A DNA stretch of 64,000 nt from Pratylenchus scribneri (taxonomy: Eukaryota; Nematoda; Chromadorea; Rhabditida; Pratylenchidae): NCBI GenBank assembly GCA_030063045.1, contig JAQSEB010000153.1, positions 186,001 to 250,000 of the forward strand, in the 5' to 3' direction. The notes under the pieces were generated by a model, which was given only the letters and a program-made list of their open reading frames with translations, did not search any database and was not told the origin of the DNA. This document shows positions 56,501-64,000 of the stretch, piece by piece. Position 1 is the first letter of the stretch. The number at the start of each line of letters is the position of its first letter. The position numbers and the translations under genes were made by a program.

Positions 56501-59500
56501 TGCATTTTCTCGATTCGGGCAGAGTGCATCCAACTCATCGATGATGATGACATGAAGTCGCGATTGATCCCCGGCCAATGCCTGTTCCCGTTCGGCATCC
56601 ACGAAAAGTGAACGCACATTCTTCTCGGATTGGCCAAACCACATACTTTAATTTGATTTGAATGAGTAAAAATAATTATAAACAAAAAAGTTACCTTTGA
56701 ACCTCGGCACCATTGATAATTTTGGGCTCCCTGGAATTCAATGCTTTTGCTAATTCACGTGCAATCAATGTTTTTCCAGTCCCAGGCGGTCCATAAAGCA
56801 AAATTCCACGAAGATGCTTGAAATCAAATGTTTATTATAAAATTTTTGAAATATTTATAATAATATGTGTATTTTCAAAAAATAAAAATTTTTCACAAGA
56901 ATTAATTAAAAATATTCTTTTTAGTAGTCACTAAAATAAAATTACCTTAATGCCCATTTGTTTGGTGCAATCTGCTGAGATCATCCGTGAGGCAAAAGCA
57001 CGCCGAAATATTTCACTCAATTGTTCGTCTAATCCGCCAACTTTTTTATGTAAATCCATTATATTTTGAAGTAATAATTTTGGTGGAGTAATCATTGATT
57101 GACTAAAAAGATAAAAATTAAATTTTCAATTTTCTATAATATATATATATTTATCGAGGGGAGATATTGTAATTAAAATTCTAGTAAATTTTATAAGCAA
57201 AAATTACAAATAACCTCTTTTGTTTACAATGTAATCATAAAAAAGTTTATAATGCCTTTAAATTTAAAGGTTCATATAAAAATTATTATTACTTTTTAAT
57301 TTGGAAAATTTTTATGCTGTAAAATTTTTACTGTTCAATGCCAAAGATTGACAACGTTTCATCCCAATCTTTGATTTTAATCACAGTATCTTTTTGGACA
57401 GTCGCATATTTCGGATTTGATACATTCTGTTGTTTTGCAGTTGTTTCGTCAGTGGATTGCGTCGTATTTTTGTTTTCAGTTATGTTAGCTTCCATTTCAA
57501 TAATTTGGAATTTTATGCAGGAATTTTGAGGCGTATTTGCTCCTTCTCCATCGAATATATTTTTCTTTTTAGAATTATATAATCGATTTTTCATTTCATT
57601 ATCCTCAACGATTAAATGTGCTGAAAAGCAATTTAACATATTTTAATATGATTAACAAACTTGGTGAATTGTTGAAAATCAATGGTTTTCTTAAATGAAT
57701 TTTCCTTAAGCTGTTAGCAATGTCGTTGGCATGGAAGAATATGGTCTTCGAGTTTGAGGTGTTTCTAAAAATTAAGATAATCATAATTAATGGACTAACG
57801 AAAATTTAAAAAATTAATAAATTAACCAATCATGAGAATAAGAATCATTTTAAGGAAAATATTAAAGAATCGAATTTTTCAACATTTTCTTTTTGGGTTA
57901 TAATAATCGGTGAGTGAATTTTTAAATTTTTGATAAAAATTTTTTTAAAGTAAAATTACGGTTTAAATAATTGGCATTTTGGGCCACCATCGCAGTGCAC
58001 AATTTTCAATCCAATTCGTGTGGCCTTGGTTCCATCCAGATCATACTATTGAAAATATAATTGATATGAAGAATATAATTAAATCAAAAAAATATTTACT
58101 TACGCTTTTAAGGGTCACTTCATCGCCAATTTTAATTTTTACGCAATCCATAAATTCATAGCTCATAAAAATTATACCACGTTCACCTTTGAAAGAATAA
58201 TCAGTCTGATTTACAATATCCCATATGAATTCGTTTTCCTATAAGGAAATAAAAGAAATTATTAAAATTACGAATACATTGCATATTGCATACCTGCTGA
58301 ATAGTGGTAGTAGAATTCTCATTTGATTGATTTTCTTGATTTTTGTAGCCTATCAAAGCATAACTAAAAATTCATTTATTTTAATATAATTTAAATAATT
58401 TTTAAAGATATTAAACTGATTATTAATAATATGTTAAATTTGTTAAATTATAAAATATTTACAAAAAATAGATGATAAAAAAATACAAAAATAATTATAA
58501 TTGCAGACATTACGTTAATTTCAATTTTAATATGTTTTCTTTAATAATAAATAACTGACTGACCATTTTGGCGTGTTTGAATTTGAACCAGCAATAGCAA
58601 CCACTCCTCCTACTTGGCCCTTTTTTCTAAAATATTTTAATTGTATTTTTTTCCAATAAAATTAATATTTTTCATTTCGCTTACTTTGCCACAATATCAT
58701 AATCTTGTTGATGTACCAAACATGGTGGTTTGTTATCCTTATAATTTGTATGAAATTCCCTATCATATTGTTTGACTTTCAATTTCAATATAGCGTTGGC
58801 AGCATCAACAACATTCTCATTGTTAGTATTGTTGGTGTTTTCTTTCTCTTCCTCTTGGTTTTTATTATTCGATTGATTTGTACTTTCTGTTGTTTTTTTC
58901 TCTCCATCTTTTGCAATTTTATTTTGTTTTTCAGCATTCCTTTTTATTACTTCTGCGTTTATTGGAACAGTGGAACTGTTAAAATAACATTTTTAAATTT
59001 ATAAAAATTAGTTTTGATATCTCGAAACATTATTTTTAATTTAATTGTAAATAAATTATATAATTTTAACAAATTTACTAACCAAATTAAAGCTGGATCA
59101 CCATACAAACTGAGGCCGGATTCGGCGATTGGGCAGAGCAGAATTTGGGTCCCCTCTTTAATGAGGCCGTATTGCGCTTCAACATCTGATTGACCTTGAG
59201 GTTGAGTCCGATGAATGGTAATTATTTTTGCCTGAAAAAATTCTATTTATATATTTTTATTTTAAATAATTATTTTTGTTTTTTTGTTTATTTTTGCTTT
59301 AAATAATGAAAATCTTTTTTATATTATTGATTATTTTATGATTAAATAATTTTAGTCGCAATGAAATTTTTTGAAAAAAAGGAGTTTAGAAAACTTGGTC
59401 TTAGAGGGTTTAAAATGGGCACAATTTGCTCAAATTATGTGATAAAAAAATATAAAAAAAATTTCGCAACATTAAAAAATATAGTTTTTTTTCAAAGAAT

Positions 59501-61913
59501 ACATTCAATTTAGAAGATGAATTATAATTCTAAAAAATATTTCAATAAAAATAAAAATCTAAACACCTCGATTGTGCATTTTTGTTGAATTTTCTGATCA
59601 GCTGATCCGGCATTTGCTGTCCAACCGAACATTAGTGCACCGATGGCGGTGGCGGCCAAACCCTTTTTGGGTTGTGGTGGTTCAAAATCTTAAAGTAATA
59701 AATTTCTCTTGTTTTAAAAATTTTTTAAATTTATTATTAATGAAAGCAAAGCAATTAGAATTGTTTAGATTGGGCGAAATAAATTTTTTTAAAGTTTTTA
59801 AAAGTTTTTTATTTAATATTTGTGAAATCAAAATAATTCAAATTGTTTAGATAAATTAATTTTTTTAAATTTGATTAGAATCTAAAAAATGAAAAGGTAA
59901 AAAATTATTACAAATAGTAACAAAAATTTTCCGACATTATAGAAATTGTTAAAATAAATATTAAATAATTTACCATTTTCCATTCTCTGCTCCTTCATTT
60001 CCACGAATTTCCTTTTCCTTCCTTCATTCTGCTGATTTTTTGTATTATTTTTAGTGTTGCATTCAAATTCCAAAATGCAACATTGACCAACATTCAACAC
60101 ATCATGGAGAAATGTTTGTCGAAAAAAATCAGCTAACGAGTCAGCACGAAGGGAAAGTTTTGATATTTCTCTGCAAAATTGGAATTTTTATTTTGAAAAA
60201 ATAGATCTGTTCAATGATTTCTACTAGTCTTAATCATAAACACATATTCAAGTCAGATGTATATGTTGCGACAGATTTGGGGAAATGGCCTTTCCCGGGA
60301 ATGGCCGGCCGATTTGCGGAATCCACAAATCGGCTGGTCATTACCGGGAAAGACCAATTCTCCAAATCGGCCGCAACATATAGATTGACTATGGTTCGGA
60401 TTTAGGTTTAAACAATGTATAAGTAATTTGTAAAAAATATAAATTTGTTTTAGAGAGTTTAATGAATAAAATTAATTATTTTATAATTAAATGTTAATTT
60501 ATCTTTTCGGTAAATAAATTAATTTTTATTAGAATTTCAATAAAACTAAGATATAAAGAAATTTTTTAAAAAATTAGAAAATTTAGCGGTGGACATTTAG
60601 TTTAAATAAATTTAAAAAATTTATAACCTCAAAGTGGCCAATTTGACTTGGACTAGAATTCGAGAAATTGTATAACTGATTGATGGCATCAAATTTTCTT
60701 TTCCCTCACAAAATCCTCTGCTCAAATCGCTGTTCAATTTTACATGAACCTAGAAGTAATGGAGAGTAGAATAATTTAATAATTTAATAAATTTTTATCA
60801 AAAATTTAACTATAGCTATAGTCTTTTATTTTGATTGTTCCAAAAAATTTATTTTTTAAAATATTTTTTTCGCATGGTCTATAGTTTAACCCTATTTAAC
60901 CATTTTGGAAAATAGAAGTGATAAAATAGAAGTGATGAAGGTCTGATTTTGCACCCATCATATCTAAAAAATTGTCAAAAAAATGCGTCAAAATAGTATG
61001 AAAAATTATGACTAAAAGTATAAATAAAATTTATTAAAAATGAAATTAATAATTCTTATTATTTCTTCAAAATGACCTCATCGCCGGCATCGAATCCAAT
61101 CCAACGGAGAATATGTGTCGGAATTGACAAGATTCGCCGCTCCAAACTAATGTCCTGTTCCAGTTGAAGATGAAATGTTTTTGTACTGTTGTTTGCATCT
61201 TCTGCTGTTGTTGATGTTGAGACTGATGAATTCTTCAGTGTCACAAAAATACTGAATTTTGAAATTTTTTATATAAAATTATTAAATTATTATGGATTTT
61301 AAAATAAAAATAATTATATTATCATTTTTTTAATTTTAATAATAGTTAGAAAAATTTAAAAAAATTTATAAAAAAAATTTAATTTAACATTAAAAAAATT
61401 TACTTTTAAAAATTAAATAATTTAATAATGAATTATTTAAAAAATAGAAAAATTTACAAAAAATTTAATTAAAATAAAAATATAAAATAAATTTTGATAA
61501 AAAAATCAGGAAGACCACAAAATTACCTGTTGTTATCATTCTCGTCCTCTTCAATTCCAATCTTTTCTTTCTTTGCCATTGGCCAATTTGCGTAAACACA
61601 ATTTGGGTAATTGAGATTTTCTTTATTGGCTTCTCCGAATCCAATTGAACGGCGAAAAGCACCAAATAATGAAGCAGTGGGGGAGAACGGAGCATTTGCT
61701 GAAATGGTTGAGCCCAATGCGGTAGCGGATGAAATGCGCCTTTCCCGAATAGTCATCATCACAGACAGGCCGCCGGTGGAATGTGTCTATTGCGAAAAAT
61801 TAATATAAACATAATTAAATTTAAAAATATATGAAATGAATTTTTAATTAAAATTTAAAAATTGAATAAAATTATTATTATTTTACTTTGTCAGAAGTTC
61901 GAATTTCGGCCAT
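53541..61913 (-). CDS. nsf-1: N-ethylmaleimide-sensitive factor (NSF), divergent, with enlarged N-terminal region
   Basis: This gene has many exons. It starts at MAEIRTSDK (61913) and stops after LSMYG (53541). D1 includes [18 protein letters not shown], Walker [12 protein letters not shown] (about 56790), [14 protein letters not shown], Walker [13 protein letters not shown] and sensor-1/SRH sequence [20 protein letters not shown] followed by PGRMELK. A helical part has [17 protein letters not shown]2 includes [16 protein letters not shown] (about 54860), [15 protein letters not shown] and [16 protein letters not shown]. This is the NSF order. NSF is the cytosolic ATPase that disassembles SNARE complexes with alpha-SNAP. 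The N-terminal region (61913 to about 57340) is much longer than usual and low in similarity, with Asn/Lys-rich insertions. The usual TNR in D1 reads TNL. The last ~60 residues add a Ser/Thr-rich tail. The N-terminal exon joins are only partly resolved, so two adjacent genes are not fully excluded. Confidence 0.85.
56035..56240. repeat. Tandem A-rich repeat in NSF intron
   Basis: Units of the form AATCAGAATAAACAAAAATAC are repeated about five times from 56060 and grade into AAACACAAAAACAAA. The stretch lies just before the exon that carries PGRMELK on the minus strand. Confidence 0.75.
60261..60381. repeat. 121-bp hairpin (fold-back) in NSF intron
   Basis: The left arm starts ATATGTTGCGACAGATTTGG and the right arm ends CCAAATCGGCCGCAACATAT. 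The two halves (about 60 bp each) are reverse complements with few mismatches and almost no loop, centred near 60321 at GATTTGCGGAATCCACAAATC. It is GC-richer than its surroundings. No target duplication is evident. Confidence 0.85.
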
Positions 61914-63441
61914 GTTCAATGATAAATTAATTAAATATAAAATCTAAATTACAAGGAAAATTTTAGAGAAAATTAAATTATAGTTTAAAAAATAAACTAA
62001 ACATGGAATTTAATGCTGTTTTAGGAATTTATTTAAATTTATTCATTAAAAATGATTGCACATTGTGCTGCACAATTTTGCCTTTTAAATTTTATATTCA
62101 ACCTTCCCAGCTTATTAATTTAAAAATTCTCCATCGTCCACTTCTTTATTCAAATTGATATAATGGGAATTTATCCTGAAGCAAAATTATTGGGAGGTTG
62201 ATTGAGATTGAGACTTGAGATGAAAATGAGAGACAGAAATAAACAAATTTATTGGGGTCAACATTGCTGTTTTTAATCTTTTTTAAATCCTCAAGGTTTT
62301 TCATAATTTTTTATTTGAATGATTACATTGTGTTATGTGTTGACTGTTGAGTGTTGAGTTGACTTGTCTCTTTTGAAAAAGAATTATCCTTAATCCTTAA
62401 TTGATAAGTTTTGATGATAACTAAAAAATTCAAATTATTGCCCATTGGAAATTCCCAACCCATCAAGAATTTTTTTGTCTTTATTGCTTATGTGATATGG
62501 GAGGGAATACGGGATTGGTAAAGGACAATATAAATTAAAATTAAGTCATTTATGATAGCTAATTATATTCTTCATAATTATCCGATAGAGATAAAGAAAG
62601 ATGAATCATTATTATTTAACCTTTATCATTGAAAATAAAAAAAATTAAATTGATAGCAATAAAATTTTATGAAGAATGAATTTTCTCAATTTTTTATTCC
62701 ATATAGGAAAAATAACACTATTAATTTAGGACTCATTTTTTATTTTTATACCGATAAATATGGCATAGAATAAGGTGTTTGGATGTTTTACGAATGATAT
62801 AAATCTAAATAATTCTATTAATATTTTACTGAATGACGGACTTAATTTTCTTAATAAATTGTTTCTGAGTAATGAAGCTATATAAATAAATAATAAAATA
62901 ATTTACCATAAATGAGTAATTATTTGTTGTTGCTAATTTATAATTAATAAGCAATCATTTCATTTTTATAAAAGTTTCAATTTTTTTAAAATTATTCTTT
63001 TAACTTTCCATTAAAAAATAATAGTTTTTTATTTCTTAATTTTTTGTTGAATGACCGCCTTACTTATTACTTTTTAAATAAATTGCTTCTGAAGAAAAAA
63101 GGCTAATTTAAATAAATTATAAAATAATTTACCATAATTCAATGATTATTTGATTGTTGTCTATAATAACAATAATAAATCACTTATATGAAAGTTAAAA
63201 AATTTTGTTAAAATAATTCTTAAATTTTCTATTTGAAAAGAAGCACTTAAATTTGTAAAAATTAAAAATCAATCAAGAAATATTTTCAGCCATAAACTTT
63301 TATCAATTTTCAGATTCAATCGAATATATTTATCGATAGATGAAAAAGTGTATAAATTTAGTTCAATTGAAATAAATCTTTATTAAAAATAGTAGTTTCG
63401 TGGAAAATTATTCATATGATTTTACATCCAATTCATTTTTT
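61914..63441. other. Spacer between NSF and receptor C
   Basis: This 1.5-kb AT-rich spacer holds the NSF upstream region. From about 63280 it contains the 3' flank of receptor C, with CATAAACTTTTATCAATTTTC matching the 3' flanks of A and B. No gene is seen. Confidence 0.5.
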
Positions 63442-63701
63442 TCATTTAATAATAGATCTGCTGGTAGATCTTTCATATTTCAATATTTTACTTTGTTGTT
63501 TTGCTGCATCAATTGTCATTTCATTGTTATTAATTCCAGCATTGATGGTGAACATTGGAGGAATCGATGTGTTTTTTGATTTTGCATCTACTTTGTTTCC
63601 GTGCCTTCGAATTGTTATTGTTTTCAATTTATTTAAGAACTTGAATTGCTTCAAAAATAATTCCCGGAAATCTTTGCAGATGATCAGTAAGCAAATTTCT
63701 T
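63442..63701 (-). CDS. Last exon of receptor C, paralogue of A and B (partial)
   Basis: After the acceptor AAATTTTAG this exon encodes EICLLIICKDFRELFLKQFK and a hydrophilic tail ending KILKYERSTSRSIIK, then a stop at 63442. It matches exon 5 of receptor A in phase, length and sequence. It retains the complete tail that the hAT element replaced in B. Earlier exons must lie beyond 64000. Confidence 0.8.
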
Positions 63702-64000
63702 CTAAAATTTATTATTCTTTTATTCTATTAAACAATATTTTTCAACAAAAATCTTTTTCATTTCCATTAATTTCGAAATATAAATACAATTAAAATTGAA
63801 TTAAGAAGATAATAAAATTTACTTTCATAAAAAGTAAAGATTATTCAACTATAGAAAATTGTTTACCAGTCTAATGATGGTTGCTTTTTTCGAAATGCAT
63901 AAAATAGAAGGATAATGTAAAATATTTTTTATTATTTTATAAATTGAAATTTTAATCGTTTACAATTATATTCAGATCAGAAAAGACAAAAGACCCATCC
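63702..64000. other. Intron of receptor C running off the window
   Basis: AAAGATTATTCAACTAT near 63836 matches the corresponding intron of receptor B near 10993, supporting that this is the intron before exon 5. The preceding exon is not reached. Confidence 0.55.

Noticed and set aside
58705..59004. Hydrophobic plus-strand open frame with several apparent membrane segments
   Set aside because: It is the reverse strand of Lys/Asn/Gln/Glu-rich NSF N-terminal exons, and AT-rich polar codons read backward look hydrophobic.
1..64000. tRNA, rRNA, spliced-leader genes, CRISPR arrays or bacterial-type operons
   Set aside because: I looked for cloverleaf-like arms, rRNA cores and regular spacer arrays and found none. 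The closely spaced minus-strand genes could include operons, but I see no trans-splicing signal that I can support.

Overview
This is eukaryotic DNA that looks like a nematode. It is AT-rich, and its genes are split into many small exons. Introns can be as short as 43-45 bp, and acceptors read TTTCAG or TTTTAG. The gene content includes nematode serpentine chemoreceptors (srg), a transthyretin-like secreted protein, a CHK/EcK-type kinase and a nematode-type insulin. The composition and gene mix would fit a tylenchid (Meloidogyne-like) species, but that is an inference. All recognisable host genes lie on the minus strand. I assembled the exon models by hand from splice signals, reading frame and paralogue comparison.

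1-32 kb is a chemoreceptor cluster. It holds two intact srg-type receptors (1195-4063 and 28097-31173) and an intact rhodopsin-like receptor A (6398-8186). Its paralogue B (10442-26925) is stretched to 16.5 kb by three transposon insertions: a three-LTR, gag-only BEL/Pao element (16396-26486, TSD ATAAT), a coding-less LTR element (11758-15833), and a hAT-like element in the last coding exon (9721-10557). B also seems to carry a stop and frame break at one splice junction. The last exon of a third paralogue (C) is at 63442-63701, so the receptor family continues beyond the right edge.

32-49 kb is ordinary gene-dense sequence. In order it holds a small unknown acidic protein, a CHK kinase-like protein, a transthyretin-like protein, an acyl-CoA dehydrogenase, a signal-peptide plus NLS protein (effector-like), a 168-aa unknown, and a single-pass membrane coiled-coil protein. 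A fold-back repeat family sits in the introns and spacers.

49-62 kb holds a hand-recognised insulin-like peptide gene (49641-51654), whose B-chain and A-chain exons are separated by a complete hAT MITE. Next is a copied piece of an srg gene with its upstream region (51937-52920). Last is a divergent NSF AAA+ ATPase (53541-61913) with a greatly enlarged N-terminal region.

The strongest leads are: (i) the insulin gene with a GC-AG intron and an unusual cysteine-rich tail after the A chain; (ii) receptor B as a snapshot of a gene being taken apart by three transposons; (iii) the tandem LTR-gag-LTR-gag-LTR structure with hairpins and a 30-bp repeat in its leader; (iv) an upstream block shared by receptor genes of two different families; (v) several distinct hAT MITEs, each with its own dense subterminal motif.
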